Source: Plutella xylostella
Taxonomy: Eukaryota; Arthropoda; Insecta; Lepidoptera; Plutellidae
Assembly: GCF_932276165.1 (NCBI RefSeq)
Contig: NC_064001.1
Span: 9,865,501 to 9,929,500 of the forward strand
Direction: 5' to 3'
Length of the DNA: 64,000 nt
Shown in pieces: positions 12,625 through 26,551 of the stretch; within the stretch, counting starts at the first letter, position 1, and each line of letters opens with the position of its first letter. The position numbers and the translations under genes are program-made. The notes under the pieces were generated by a model, which searched no databases, was not told where the DNA came from, and saw only the letters and a list, made by a program, of their open reading frames with translations.

Positions 12625-15600
12625 AAACCGGAAGTTTTTGTCACGTGGTAGAGGAATACGTCATTGCGACAGTGACAAGGTCAAGATTAAGCAACATTTA
12701 ATTATTGTTATTTAGGTAGGTACATACTTACCTATAATATTTTAGAAGTATAATACGTTTATAGAAATAAAAGCAATACAGGATTAAATCTAACAAGTAA
12801 ACACTGGTATTTTCCACAGTAAAAATGAATAAAACAAAGGCATATAATAGAATATGTGTCTTGAATGTTATTAATATAACAATGCACTGCGATGCACTTC
12901 GAAGAATTAAACGACTACCAAGAGACGCCTGTCATTTATTTCTTTGTAAAAATGATTATTTTACAGACTTACTGTACCTACAGACGTTTTTGTAAACTTC
13001 AAAGAGTTTTGATCGATTTAAAACTTTTCCCTTTTCATTTTGTAGCTAAGAAGAATGACCTTAAGTTGTTATATATTTTGTGTAAAAAGTTGATACTAAT
13101 TTAGAATTAACCTTCACGGAGAGCAAGTCTGTTCTCTATTTCCACTAAGCAGTCTCTAAAAGTGCCGGATATCTTGCTCGAAACAAGGCCCACTAACGCT
13201 CTGCTGACTTTAGTAAAAACTGAGGCATTCGAGTGGAAATCATTTCATCTTTAGCAACTACTTCAGTATTCAGAATACGAATGATAATTAAAAACAAAAC
13301 TATTACTTTACGTATCAAAATGATTTAAAAAAGTACCTATTCACATAACGATTTCAAGTGAACTTCATTCTCAAGGCTACGCGTTGAACTCTTTTGTATG
13401 AAAAATAAAAGTTTAGGAAAATACAAAACTTTAGGCTTACAAAATATGCTTGTTGCGTTTAATAAAAATATTATATTTCTTTTAAAAAACAACGTTCTCA
13501 ATACCTACTTAATATCTAGATAGAGATATCTTATCAGACGAACGTCCTCAACAAATCAATCACTGTAGATAATAATACATATATATTAGTATGTAATATG
13601 TATCCATGAACAGTTAATCTCTAGCAAGTAGAGCGACAGTTAACTACAAGTATCTGCATTTGTATATACACGACACAAATATCACCGCCTACAGTCAATT
13701 ATAGAGATCTTTGAGTTTGTTTGTATGAATTATTACCAAAGATTGAAAAAACTGTTTTTATTCTAATTTAGGTAAGTAGTAGGTACTATTTAGCAAACAA
13801 GAAGTCATCTGCTCCAAAACGTTTCTTCGTAAGCATATTTCACACTAAACTCTTCACATAAAGTATTTTTTTATTATGTTTGCATTGGTCACAAGTTTTT
13901 GAGTTGGTTATTTATAAACATGCACTATACAAATAATGTTTCTGACTTCTAAATATAGAACATTATTTACTGTAAACCTAAATTCGAGTATTCCTAACCA
14001 AAAGCCACTAACAACATCCTAAATAAGCTTTTATTTGACCTTAAGTTTGAGCATTCCTAATTAGCATACGCTGGAAAGCCTTATAAACCACCGTTACATT
14101 GCACAACACACGCACACACACTCGAACACGATTGAATCATCGAAGCCTCCTTTTTCTGCGGAAGTGGGTCACCGCGTGGTGTGCTATGGAGAAATAACAA
14201 AGAGTATTTATTACCTACTCTTTTGATTCATTAATTATAGTTAAATAGGTAAGTCTATTTAAAATTATTGAATGAACTTAAGTAGGCGTTGTTTTTTGAA
14301 AATAAAGGAACGCGTAACTAAAACTTACCTACATACGAATGTACGGATCGTACTCGTAGGATAGAAACTAAGAAAGGAATGCTTGCATTTTTATTGATAG
14401 GCTTTTTGTTTCCTTAAAAGTATAGGAACATCATTAAAATATATAGGTATAGGTATCTCAGGAAGTAGCTACTTATGATTCGTTACGCTATTATAAACTT
14501 TCAAGACGCTTCTCTATTTATGCGTAAATTTTCAAACATTGCAACTACTACTCCATAGAACAACGCGGACTCGGGTAGGTATATGCAATGTACTACTCAA
14601 ATGAAACATGAACCTCAGATTTTACTTCGTAGATTATTGGCACTGTCGCTATCAGAACTGGCGCAGGCGCATGCCGGGATCGAGGTGGGACCGGTTCTAG
14701 ACCTGTCCTAGGTAGTCTAGGCACTAGCGAGCCAACACGTGCTCAATTAGTGCATTTGCCTTCTGTGGTCTTTATCCCTAGATCGAGCATTGGGGCCTGC
14801 AGTGATCCGTATATTAGATATCCGTAGATTGAAAAAGTAAAGTTGGAGGCTTTTTTTGGAATGGATGTATTCCGATGGGTATTTCTGATTGAGTGAAACG
14901 GACATCCTTGAAAGAGATATTGATCTAGACGTGTTTAAATAAAATAGTTGAACCGTTGTTTTGCCAAAACTACCAGGGGTCTTTGGTAGGCAATTTAAAG
15001 TTTTTTTTTTCTTGGGAGACAAGGTCCACGAAAGGAAAATAATACAAACTTATAGAATAGGTCAATCAATAAAAGTATAAGAAGGTAAAAGAAAGTAAAT
15101 CTTATGAAAAGGAAATTGCAAAAGAAAACACTCTAACACAATTTCCCGTAACTAGTAATGGCGCAAGTGAAATCATGTTGTGTGGACGTATGCCATTATA
15201 ATGATATTTTCTCTGACCATTACACTAACAAGCCATATCTATAGATTATGCTTACCCACTTCTTCGTGGACGATGTCCACGTTATATCGCTCGAATTATT
15301 GTAGGCTTATCATTTTGTATTTTTTATTTATTTTTAAAAAGTAATTCAATTTTGCATCGTCTTGTATGAGAGAGTCCAAAAATAATATTAAAGTTAACAG
15401 TTTATGATAATCTAAAGTCTGTAGATAACTTTTTTTCTAGATTTAAAATAGAATAGAAGATGTATTATCTTAGTACCTAGCTAATAGGCAGATATATTCG
15501 TGGATCATTTTATATTCTGTTTAGCTATTTCATCGAATCAACAAACTTGATACTTTCCACTATTTGCTGTCGGTAATATTAAAATAATTGCGGCAATCAT

Positions 15601-16160
15601 TGCTCTACAAATGTAGACTCTATATTATCGACTTCTACTTTTCCGACTATACCTGTGTACTAAATTAGGAGAAAGGTAAATACAGTTTTATTTGACGAAG
15701 TATGTTGACTGAGTCACTGATTAGTTACTGATTTTTTTAATAAATAGAAAGAGAGGTATACATATTCTTACAGTTTGTATGTTTGCATTTGGTTTGCATT
15801 CAAAAACTGGATAACATCCATTCACAAATAGTAATTTCAATAAAATCTATAAAGCATGGAATATTTCATATTTTTTCTTGACTGACATTTAGGTCAGAGT
15901 CACATCACATCATAATCAAACTTTCCTCTGCTTTCCACATCTTAGCACTACTAGCGGCTGGAACAGTAGAAAATTCAGAATCAAACATTAGGTATGTATA
16001 AAAAGGCTAGCAAAGCCAAAGGCTACATGAACAATGGCTATAACATGAGCACTCACAGAGATCAGCTGTGGGCAGGTAATTGTACAAACTCGGAATAATA
16101 ACTCGTGTGACCTTGGTGCGCTACCACTCACCGAGCGGCCGTGGCGGCTGACTTAAAGAG
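12625..16160. other. Intron-like sequence
   Basis: No supported gene. A 91-codon minus frame at 15022-14747 ending RSRDKDHRRQMH may be a retroelement relic. Confidence 0.4.
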
Positions 16161-16293
16161 GGGTCACTCTATATAACGAAAAACGATGTTTCGGAGCGGT
16201 GCTGCGCGAGCCACGACTCTATCTCGTTGTATTACACGTGCCGATTGCACGACAGCTCTCGTTCGTTAGTTTTTCGTCAGTATAGAGTAACCC
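16161..16293. mobile_element. Short inverted-repeat element
   Basis: GGGTCACTCTATA...ACGAAAAAC and GTTTTTCGTCAGTATAGAGT; GC-rich centre. Confidence 0.6.
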
Positions 16294-17354
16294 TCCAGAC
16301 GTTTTGTTAATTTTATTACTAGCCTTACGCGGAACGTGATTGATTACGTTAAGTAGGTTACTTACGAGTGGTAAATCTTTACCTACACAATGTACGACAG
16401 TTAGTTTAACACGTTCACGGACAATCCGTCGAGGGCCGTAATTAAGTATCCTTGTAATATGACTACGCGCCTGTGGCCGTCCAACTTATATTGATTGAAA
16501 CGGACGAACCGTCAACAGCCGTATCATTTCCGTATTCTTAACAGGAGATGCATGATTTAGTGTCGTATTGTGCTAATTCATTTGTTTCTAGGTGTCATAA
16601 CAAAGAAATTGTCGGGGTTTCTTTTGCACACACATAAGTGAACTTTATAGTGACATACCGCCTGTCACCGTAACCGTTACAAATAAAAATAACCTTCCAG
16701 AAGTTTAGTGTCACGGCGCGCGTGTCGCGGAAATGTTGTGTAGAACGGGTGGTAGTCTGGTAATTTTTGTGGCAAATTACGAGGTAAATTAATAATAAAT
16801 CGATAAATATTATACTGTTTTGCATATAGGATACCTACCTATTCGATTCAAATACTATAATTACTTAAATGGAACAAAGAAAAGCGAAGATATAACTGTA
16901 ATGAGGAACTAGAAAATTTTAGCTTTTGTCGATGAACCCCTTTGTTTAATCTTACTATATCAGCTTTATTTATTGTAAATAGCATGCTAAAAGTGGAACT
17001 TTGTATCTGAAAAACGTCCAAACCTATTTGAAAATGAAACGGTCCTTGAAAAAAACTGGCGGCTGCCGCCTGTAGCCGTAGATGTCACTATACGCATTGT
17101 TGGATATGCATGATGTGACGGACCGCTTGTAGACGATACCGTCTATGGCCGTAACTGTCACATTACGTAAATAAAATATGTTGAGATACGGCAATACGTT
17201 TCAAGGCGGAACGATAAAATGTATGGGATTTTTAGGTGTCATATCAAAATATTTTCCAACCATCAATTGTCCGTGAACGTGTTAACCGACAATAAATACA
17301 AGCAAGTAGCAATGGCCGATTAAGGCTTTTGGTTAACTGCTCAACATCCCTGAA

Positions 17355-17458
17355 GGGCTAGTACGGGGCGCCTCAAAAGTTCTCCGTCGCGCTCGCTCTT
17401 GAGACTGCGCGATGCAAAACTTATGCCACGTCTTAAATGCGCCCCGTGCTGCTAGGCA
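17355..17458. mobile_element. Short inverted-repeat element
   Basis: GGGCTAGTACGGGGCGC and GCGCCCCGTGCTGCTAG. Confidence 0.5.
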
Positions 17459-17827
17459 CTATACTTACTAAATTTTATAATTTACTCGTGCTTTTTGGCC
17501 GTCCTCGATAAAGTTTGAATCCGATTGCTTCGGAAACACTGTACGTAGGTATATTGTGTGTGTCCCACTGTGTTTTTGCCCTCATTTTCATCTGCTTAGT
17601 TCAAAGACCTCTCAACACAAGGACTAGGCATTGTGACAGCAATGAGGTTACTCAATAAAGAGGATAGATGTGCCACTTCTTACCACAATAGAGATACACG
17701 ACGATACAATGTAAATAATATACAACGCAGGCATACATTCACCGTCTACGTTTTGTTTATTTGTATGGACCCCTCACCGTAGACCACATAACAATATAGA
17801 CTATGCAAACGTTAGTATGGAAAGACA

Positions 17828-17902
17828 TTCGGGTGAAATGAAAAAGTTCCACATACAAAATGCCGACACCAAATAACCATTTTTTTTGTTGGCGAAACAT
17901 CA
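17828..17902. mobile_element. Fragment of the Tc1-related MITE
   Basis: TGAAATGAAAAAGTTCCACA and ATGCCGACACCAAATAACCA match one end of the copies at 34959 and 48522. Confidence 0.6.
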
Positions 17903-18019
17903 TATGGAGGAGGCCTATAGATACCCGGCAGTGGGTAGACAAGACATAGGCCGAATAGAAGAAGTTGGCGAACACTTACTCACTCTGCCAAAGCGCTGTC
18001 TATTAAGTTATTATATGGT

Positions 18020-18197
18020 ACTAGCTGTTCCCGCGAGCTTCGCTTCGCCTTAAAAAGTTCCGGGATAAATAGTTGCCTATGTTCTTTCACAGGGTTTAGA
18101 CCATATGTACTTATACCAAATTTCATCCAAATCCGTTCAGTAGTTTTAGCGTGAAAGAGTAACAGACAGACAGACACAGTTACGTTCGTTTTTATTA
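18020..18197 (+). repeat. Dispersed lepidopteran repeat fragment
   Basis: CCCGCGAGCTTCGCTTCGCC then ATTTCATCCAAATCCGTTCA and GCGTGAAAGAGTAACAGACA. A pattern I recognise as very common in moth genomes; class uncertain. Confidence 0.55.
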
Positions 18198-20672
18198 GAA
18201 GACCAACAAATGATACACTTGTTACATACAGCTAGGCTACATATTTATAATATTAGTTAGGATTACGATTAGTTTGGATGTCTTACTCACATGTATTTAA
18301 ATATGACTGGTGGTAGACAAGTGGACTGTAGTTGCTATGCACGAATGGATATAAAATCGATTGCGTATTCTAACGGTCTGTCTGTTGAGTCTCGTTATGT
18401 TATGGTAGGTTAGAATACAATTATGAGCCTCACAAAGATTCATCTTTAGCGGTCATATCAGATATTTCTCTCCGATGCACCGTTTTCGAGATATACACGA
18501 AAAACCAAAAATTCGTACCCCCCGCTACTCCCCCCCGCTCATCTCATCACACTTAGGAGTCAGCACTTTTGGTATGTTAACAACCTAAGCCCCCTGAACA
18601 AGTTTCTGAAGGAATCGGTTAGTTACCTGCTCACGCACTCTACACCTCATTCCTTGACTGGACTATGTAACTAGATAATATACCTCCGAATCCATAAATT
18701 TTACCATGACTCTACATTTTAGCTATTACTACATCCATCGCTTATGCGGTCTTATTGCGTAACAAAACAATAACAGTTTATACTCAAGATAACTACACAG
18801 ACGTTGAAACTAATAGATTGTAATTTGTTCGCTATCCATAGATTATCTTTCACTTTTATCGATATTTCTTGTGCATGTATCATTTGATTTATAAATTATG
18901 AGAAATTTATTAATAGAGATTTAGAATTCGAACGAATAGGATAGGTACATAGATTACAGATTAGGCAAAACACAACATAAACTTTAATTTTGACAGCTGT
19001 GTGGGTATTTCTGCATCACTCGATTACCTATTTACTACATGCGTATTTCTAGTAAGTATAGGTAAGATTTTTTATAATATCATTTTAGTAGTAGGTACCT
19101 ACGTACGTGGAAAACAAAACCTCCTTAATAACTTCCTCTTATTTGTAAATTACATAGATAAGTACACTTATACTAACCTACATACATAAATACAATATCC
19201 ATAGATCACACACCAAGAAAAAAGTCGTCGACCCCGCAAAAATAAAACCAAGGCACATTTATGTAACAGCTTACATGCAACGTATGTAATATTTACTACT
19301 CGTATACTTACATTTAAATCACAGTGTCCATTATTATAACTTACAATGATGTTACCAAATGGCCAAAAAACCTCAGTGGGCCGAATCGCAATCGGATATT
19401 ATTATTATGATCGACTATAGAGCTTAGATAGTTACAGAAATGAAACTTTTTGAGGAAAGCTTATAGGAAATCATTACTAATAATGCTATAAATGAATTAA
19501 ATTTAATTAATGTATAAATATGTGGGCACTAGATATGTCTAACGACTCATATTATGTATATTTTGCTTATTAACATTTTACTTACAATGATCATGTCATC
19601 AATATAACTTATCGAATTACAATAATAGCTCCGTTAAAAAGCCATGAATCATCGTGATTGACAAATGTTTTTTTTGCACAAACGCGTACAGATTCATGTG
19701 AGTGCTTCATTTATTGATGTACTTATGTGTATGTGTGTTAAATGTAGTAAACACACAATGAGCCACTGTATCGGTGCGATGTTCGATGGACCGCGGCCGG
19801 CCACGCTCAGCTGAACCACACTCATTTCAAGATAAAGCAAGCCTTAGTTATCGCTTTTATAGCATTTCTTTATTTGACATTTCATATGAATATTCGTTTT
19901 AAATATTAATTGTTTACGATGGTTAAGTATTGTGTTTAATTAATCGCATTGAATCGTAATTTAGGTAGGATTTTTTTGTAGGAGGACGGCTAATATAATA
20001 TCTATTGTATATAGGGATAAAAAATAAAGCGTAATTATTATGATGTTAAATATGGAGATAGGTAAAGGAGACATTTTCAACAATCTCCCAAGATCAATAT
20101 CGATGTCGATCTAAAACAAATGGGGTCCAGCATCCAAACCCGCAACCTTAGGTACTTTCAGAGAATCTCAATATTCAGTTGCCGAAAAAAACCGTCTATT
20201 CCGACAACGCATGAAGCGCGTTTTGCGCGCGCAGCAAAAACGCACGCGTGCCGACCGCGTGGCGTGCAGCGGGAGAAATCACCGCCGAGTCATGCATATT
20301 TATAACTCTACATAGCTTTCTACCTCTCCCCGCGATCGCCGTTCTCGTGATCCAGAGCAAATTAATCTGTGAAGCCGACTTGTGTCCACAGACACAAAAT
20401 TTACTTTTTTATTTCTATATTTGTTATTCTGAGTTAAAACGCAATCGATGTTGATATTTATGTGTGCGTTTTTTTCGCTGGAGTGTTTTCACGGCTGGGT
20501 GGATTTCAACAAGTCCTAAAAAATCTTCATTTCCGTGGACTTTTTTATCTTAAGGTTTTTTACATTAGAAAAACGCTTTTATTAAAGTTTTTGTTAATGT
20601 TAGTGTTCTTACTAAATGGGTAGCAGATAAGTTAAAAACTTAACGAGATACGGATGATTAAAAATTTTGTGC
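18198..20672. other. Intron-like sequence
   Basis: Nothing recognised except a GC-rich patch at 20205-20340 (GCGCGTTTTGCGCGCGCAGC), which could be regulatory. Confidence 0.4.
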
Positions 20673-20769
20673 CACGGCGATGAAACATGCGTTCACGGCA
20701 ATGAAACAAGCGTCCACGGCAATGAAACAAAGGCCCACGGCAATGAAACAAACTTCCACGGCAATGAAA
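20673..20769. repeat. 21-bp tandem array, CACGGCAATGAAA core (5 units)
   Basis: CACGGC begins at 20673, 20694, 20715, 20736 and 20757, an exact 21-bp step; the 8 spacer bases vary. Confidence 0.9.
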
Positions 20770-21094
20770 GAACTGTATACAATGGAAATAAAAGAATCAA
20801 TCCACTGCAATTTTTTTTAAAGACTGTCAGGGAAACGCAAACTTAGACAGGTATGTATGGCAGAATTATTTGGATAGATATTGGAACAAAAGAAAGAACG
20901 ACAGTATGTATAAAAAATAAGAATATAGTATGGAATTCTCTAAGTAGCATTGTGGAGTCCGTATTGCGACGTATGAAACAAAATGTTTTTATTTCACACT
21001 AATAACGTTCACAAACCTTGATCATAAACCTTACCTATAACATCTATATTTTCATAAGGTATAATATCCAATTTGTATACTGTTATTCAAGGTT

Positions 21095-21352
21095 ATAATA
21101 TAAATTAACATTTAACTAATGAAGCCTAACCTAATTGTAAATATAATTATGAAAACTGAACTAAGAGATAAAATTTTACAAATTCAAAGTATTCGCCTCA
21201 AACTTAGTCTAACTAGTCAAAGATGCCGCCTCGTATCGTTCCTGGCTCGAAAGTGGCCAACAAGCCAGCCGCATTACCGCGTTGTATCGCCAATACAATT
21301 TTTAAACAATTAGGTTAGGCTTCATTAGTTAAATGTTAATTTATATTTGTAT
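21095..21352. repeat. Inverted repeat next to the previous one
   Basis: ATAAATTAACATTTAACTAA then TGAAGCCTAACCTAATTG, and the complement at 21304-21350. Probably a separate MITE. Confidence 0.65.
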
Positions 21353-21365
21353 ACTGTTAATTTTA

Positions 21366-21732
21366 TGTAAAATTCATAAAATATACTATAATATGACATA
21401 ATCTGTGCAGAATTACACAACACTGGCAAAACACCTAGCACCAAAATATAAAGATAGGTGCGGTTAGGTGCACATGTTGGTCAGCTAAGCGTCCCCCTAC
21501 ATAGCGCCAATAATAATAACGCAGTCAAAACTCCTTGTACCAAAACCTAAACATAGAGCGTCTCCCCATGTAGCCCCGCTTCGCTTTTGATGAACATGTG
21601 CACTTAACCGCTCCTCCTCGCTTTTCTCGTCATCGCACCTATCTTTAGGTTGCGGTGCTAGAGGTTTTGATGGTGTTGCGTAATTTAACACAGATTATGT
21701 GATATGATAGAATATTTTATGAAATTTATGCT
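21366..21732. repeat. Long inverted repeat, likely foldback element
   Basis: Arms of about 110 bp: GACATAATCTGTG, CACCTAGCACC, AGATAGGTGCG, AGGTGCACATG on the left and complements in reverse order on the right. Confidence 0.7.
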
Positions 21733-21744
21733 TAATCATAGTAT

Positions 21745-22031
21745 ATTTTTATTAATAATAATAATAATAATATGTGGGGACATCTTCACACACGGCCATC
21801 CGACCCCAAGCTAGGCAGAGCCTGTGTTATGGGTATCGGACAGCTGATATATCTACACAAATACATAGACAGATACATATTAAATATAAATCAATATAAA
21901 TAATATAAATCAACACCCAAGACCCGAGTACAAATATTTGTCATTAAACAAATATCTGCCCCAGCCGGGAATCGAACCCGGGACCTTCGGCTCAGTAGTC
22001 AGGGTCACTAACCACTGCGCCATTCGGTCGT
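21745..22031 (-). mobile_element. tRNA-derived SINE, family B
   Basis: Reverse orientation: head with GAATGGCGCAGTGGTTAGTG and box B GGTTCGATTCCCGG, body with GGTCTTGGGTGTTG, tail of TTA repeats. A second copy is at 31235. Confidence 0.85.
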
Positions 22032-22071
22032 CATATTGGTATAATAATATGAAATGTACATGTTATCATCA

Positions 22072-22612
22072 TCAGCCTATAATCATCCAATGCTGCACAT
22101 AGGCCTCTCCCAAGGAGCGCCACAACACTCGGTCCTCGGTCTTCCGAATCCAGCCACTACCAGCTACCTGCCTAAGCTTGCATATTTTGACAGCTATGTT
22201 GGTAACCTTAGTCCTCTGACGTATAACCTCTTTTCTGATACCATCCATTAGAGAAACCCCAAGCATAGCTCTCTCCATAGCACGCTGAGTGACTTTAAAT
22301 CGGTGGAACAGTCCCACCATCAGTCTCCACGTCTCTGCACCATATTTCATAACTGGTAGGGCGCAATGATTGAAGACTGTTGGATGCGCCTTTCAGCCTC
22401 CTTGTCGAAGTTGCTTCTGCCTAGCCGAATAGTCTGCCTCCGGTAGTCATATTATTGCACAACTTCGATAGTTGTCTCACGAACGATCACCGGCTCCGGT
22501 TTTATGTGAACATTCTACATGACTTTTGTCTTGCCCAAGTTCATACGGAGGCCTACACGTTGCAAGCAGCATTAAGGCCACTTAGCATCCAGCTGAGTTC
22601 CTGCAGAGATGT
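22072..22612 (-). mobile_element. RTE-type LINE 3' fragment, decayed
   Basis: The minus strand encodes the end of an RTE-like RT: MNLGKTKVM, IRLGRSNF, YGAETWRL, RAMERAMLGVSL, ending WRSLGEAYVQHW. Several stops and an internal deletion are present. The 3' tail is ATGATGAT. A SINE abuts its broken upstream end. Confidence 0.85.
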
Positions 22613-22978
22613 ATGTTCTATTATATTCTATTCTACTATCTGTAGGAGGTGTAAGTACCTGCACCTGGCTCTCTCGAATGGGACCTTTGTGCAATGTGAA
22701 TATTCTATTCCAAGGTCTAATCTACCTTTCTAAGCTTGGACCATTTCCCACCATGCTGGTCCACAGGGGGTTGGTGGGTTCACATATTATCTAGATGTGC
22801 TAAATCTATAGGTAGATATGCAGGATTCGTCACGATGTTTTCCTTCACCGTAAGAGCGATGGTATACATTGTATTTAAATTCAAAGGAACACATTGGTAC
22901 ATGTCAGCGTACCGGAATTCGCACCCGCATCACTGGCGTGGGAAGCGGGCGCTTACCCGACTGAGCTACCACCGATCT
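22613..22978 (-). mobile_element. tRNA-derived SINE, family A (near full length)
   Basis: Reverse orientation. The head reads GTGGTAGCTCAGTCGGGTAA (box A), followed by GGGCGCTTACCC-side sequence and box B. The tail of ATTCT repeats at 22613-22640 abuts the RTE LINE. Confidence 0.85.
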
Positions 22979-23199
22979 TATTTATACATAACGTTCATTA
23001 TAATTATGTTGTGATTGTTATTATTAATTTAATATTAGGTATATATTTCGTTTTTATACATCGCGATACGCACCCGTTTTAACGCACTGCAAAAAGAGGT
23101 AATTTGACTAGTCCTGTAGGTAATATGTCAGTGATCGGTATTACCTGTATTACAGGTAAAAGATGGTAAAGATATGTTACTTTGCCTAATTATACATAC

Positions 23200-23391
23200 C
23201 ACGGCGATGAAAACATAAGTCACGGAAATGAATAACCTGGCCACGGAAATGAATAACCTAACCACGGCAATGAATACAAATTATTTTACAAGACATGGCA
23301 ATGAAATTTTTTTCATTGCCGTGGCTTTTTTTTCATTGCCATAGCAAATATTGGCCACGGAAGCCACGGAAATGAAAGCATGGCGATGAAA
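23200..23391. repeat. 21-bp array, second block, with inverted units
   Basis: Units start at 23200, 23221, 23242 and 23263 (exact 21-bp step), then 23294, inverted units at about 23310-23340, and further units near 23356, 23365 and 23379. Single units at 23535, 23724 and 23920. Confidence 0.88.
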
Positions 23392-24397
23392 ACCAAGGCA
23401 TTAAATATAAATAACTAAAAAAGTATTAACTATTCGAAGAAATAAACACTTTATAAGGTAAAAATTTTCAAAAAGCTTTCTTTTGAATGTTTACTCTAGA
23501 AGACAAACTTAATTTTATAGAAGTTATATCTATCCACGGCAATGAAAGAAAAAATGTCCAGTCCCCAAAATTTTTACTGATTTTCACTATAGCGCAAAAA
23601 CGCGGGCACTGATGTACCTCCTTCCACGTCGAGCAGTTAGGCGACACTTGTAAGAAACGATTAGCGCACTGAGGGGGGCACCGAAGTTCATAGGTAAAAC
23701 AATATCCTTGATCATGTTTAGGACACGGCGATGAACAGAAGTTCTGGGACACATGAATTTTCACTTACCGTTCGTTATATTCTTTATATATTTCAATAAA
23801 TGTATTCCGTGACAATACTTTAACTATTAATGTATCAAATGAAACTAAGTTTAACTATCAATACTCAATATTTTTTCATCAATGAAGAATAATACAAAAC
23901 GTGGTGACGTGGGGACAGACACGGCAATGAAAGATTTGGAGGTTTAATATATTTTTTAAAAATATCCATTAATCCTATTAATAAAATATTTAGTGCTACA
24001 CATAGATAACTATTTCACTTAACCGGAAAAAAATATTAGAAAATTATAACATGGTTTTTTAGTACCGATTTCATTGATGCCACGCAATTTTTGGCTGCGG
24101 GAAATTCACCCGGCTGGTGAAATGTAATTTGATCGGTTAATTAGGTGCTGTCGTAGGCTAATGTGATGTACGCCATGTAAACTCAGCTTTTTTATGTTAT
24201 TTAGTATACGTAAACACATTAATTATTTAAAAAAAAAAATGTTACACTGTCGATGATTTTGTGCTTCGGTATCATTTCGGTATGTAGACTGCCGTGAAAC
24301 TAAGTTCTTACGGGCTAACCTTCACAGAAAAGACCTTGCATTATTAGATTATAAGTTGTTGCACGCAGATGCTTATAGTTACATACAGATACACATC

Positions 24398-24500
24398 TGG
24401 AGGCGGAACAGTAGACTCACTCACGACTGTCTGCGCCGGTGCCGGGTTCGAATCCGGATGCACACAGATTTTAGTTCCGCACGAGATGAGGCCGGTATAC
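24398..24500 (+). mobile_element. tRNA-like fragment
   Basis: Contains a perfect box B (GGTTCGAATCC) within GTGCCGGGTTCGAATCCGGA; no convincing cloverleaf, so a SINE remnant rather than a tRNA gene. Confidence 0.4.
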
Positions 24501-24674
24501 CTACCTAGATATAATTAATTTTTAGTTTTAGTCCTCTATAAAGTATTGCTCTGATTATTCTGGTGTTTCTTCACTGAGTCCGCGTTGTGTTCTATGTTCT
24601 TAACTACAGTTTTTCTCTGTGACACATAAGGACAGTGTGTGTAGTCATGAACATTGGATGGAAATTGGTTAGTG

Positions 24675-24925
24675 CATTCTATTCTATTCTCTTCTATTCT
24701 CTGTGGGGGTGTAACTACCTGCACCTTTCTCTCTCGAGTGGAACCTTTGTGCATATCCCCAAGGTCTAAACTGCCTTCCTAAGCTTGGACCATTTCCCAC
24801 CACGCTGGTTCACTGCGGTTTGGTGGGTTCACATATCTAGATGCTAAATCTAGATATGCAGGTTTCCTCACGATGTTTTCCTTCACCGTAAGAGCGATAG
24901 TATACATTGTAGTTGAGTTAAAAGA
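24675..24925 (-). mobile_element. tRNA-derived SINE, family A (truncated)
   Basis: TCTATTCTATTCTCTTCTAT tail and the family body in reverse, ending before the tRNA-like head. Confidence 0.8.
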
Positions 24926-26551
24926 ACATTTAGTTAGGTTAGTGCATTATTATAAACGAAAATTTCAGTCCCTTGACTGGGATGAGTGAAAGTAGCATCT
25001 GAAAACCAGTGATTGTATACCATATTTTTTATAAAAACAAGCTATTTTGAATGAATATTGTTATATGCAGTAGCACAATGATGAATGAATATAACAACAG
25101 TAGGACTTATTGAGATGGATGTATACTTGACCTTTGTAGGTACTTTATGTTAATTACCGAAACATTAAGTAACTACTTACTTTTTTGTAGAGCAATTCTT
25201 CTTGAGGTGTCTTTAACCGTTCTTGTAGCCTTAAAATCTGCATTTAGTATTGTGATTATTCATCGCTGAAGGAACCGGTTCGGTGCTCAATGGAAGGTTG
25301 CTTTTTATACCAGTCTGCATTACGGTCACGAGTTAATGATTGTCATGTTATGATCATTTTGTGAATTATTTTGTGCTTTTGCCATAAAAATTACTGAAGT
25401 TGCTTGTTTTTTATTGTACCTAATCTTGCATAAACGTGAAAAACCTAAAAGTAAGGTTATTAGTATTTGTGCCTAAATGTTTGATGGTGGCTTAAGTAAG
25501 TAACGTATTTTTTACCAAAATAAACCAAATACAGTAAAGTTCCATCCTAACAACAATTATTACTGCTTTGATTTTGCGTCGTATCAAGTAAAAATGCTAC
25601 GTACCTTCGTACGTACATACAATATACTTTGTCAGAAAATTAAGTTATAATATGTAATGTAGTTTTCCCTCATCAGTTTGCATCCTTGGAGATTTTGCTT
25701 TTGCACAAACATACCAAATTATGTCATTAAAATTATAAGTTTCATCATCATAAGACGTGGCTGCGAGGCCAGTTTCAGTTTATGTCGTCATGTTGCTGTC
25801 GGGTAAATCACAAGATTTCACTCTAGAAATGCAACATTTTGTCAGTGGCATTTTAGGTTTCAACGTTATTACACGGCTAGCTACTAGATCATCGCATTTC
25901 TAAGTAATGACAATCAATACCTAGGTACCTACCTATATACGACTATGCAATTCAGCTCTATATTATTCATATTCCATGTTGTTGGGGGAACCAGCAGTTG
26001 TGATCAGCTTTGCTGCTCATCTTTTAAAAAATATTTAATTTGTCAAGTCTGGGCAAGTCATATCTAAACTCTATGGCACAGTCTAGCTGCAAATATAGGA
26101 CTTATAGGAGAATACGTTGGTAGGTACTTATTGCAAAGTCTCTGATATGAATAGTGAAACGATAACGTCTTTAGTTTTTCCTGAATACAGCCACCAGAGT
26201 AATTTCTTAACATCTTTACAAGTTCCGGAAAACACCGCCTATCACTGTTAACCTATCAGACGTTCCCTTGATTGTAAAACCTCGTTTACACTGTTGCTCA
26301 ACCTTCGCTCAACACCTGCCGTGTTGCAACCAGCTAATCACATCACAGCCCGCGGTGGCTGCAGTTATTGTTCTGAGGAATCGCAGCTGGCTGTTGGTGA
26401 TTAGAATTTGCATCATCCATAGTCAGATAATTAAGTCTGTTGTTTTGATAATATAAACCGATGTATAGTATGTACTAAGCATCTTACATTATAAGTTGAT
26501 AAGTATATCTACCTATAAGATAGGAGTAACTATTTTAATTAATAATCATTA

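Noticed and set aside
20673..23400. CRISPR array reading of the evenly spaced repeats
   Set aside because: Repeat 13 bp and spacer 8 bp are far too short, the host is a eukaryote, and units occur in both orientations; a minisatellite or binding-site array fits better.
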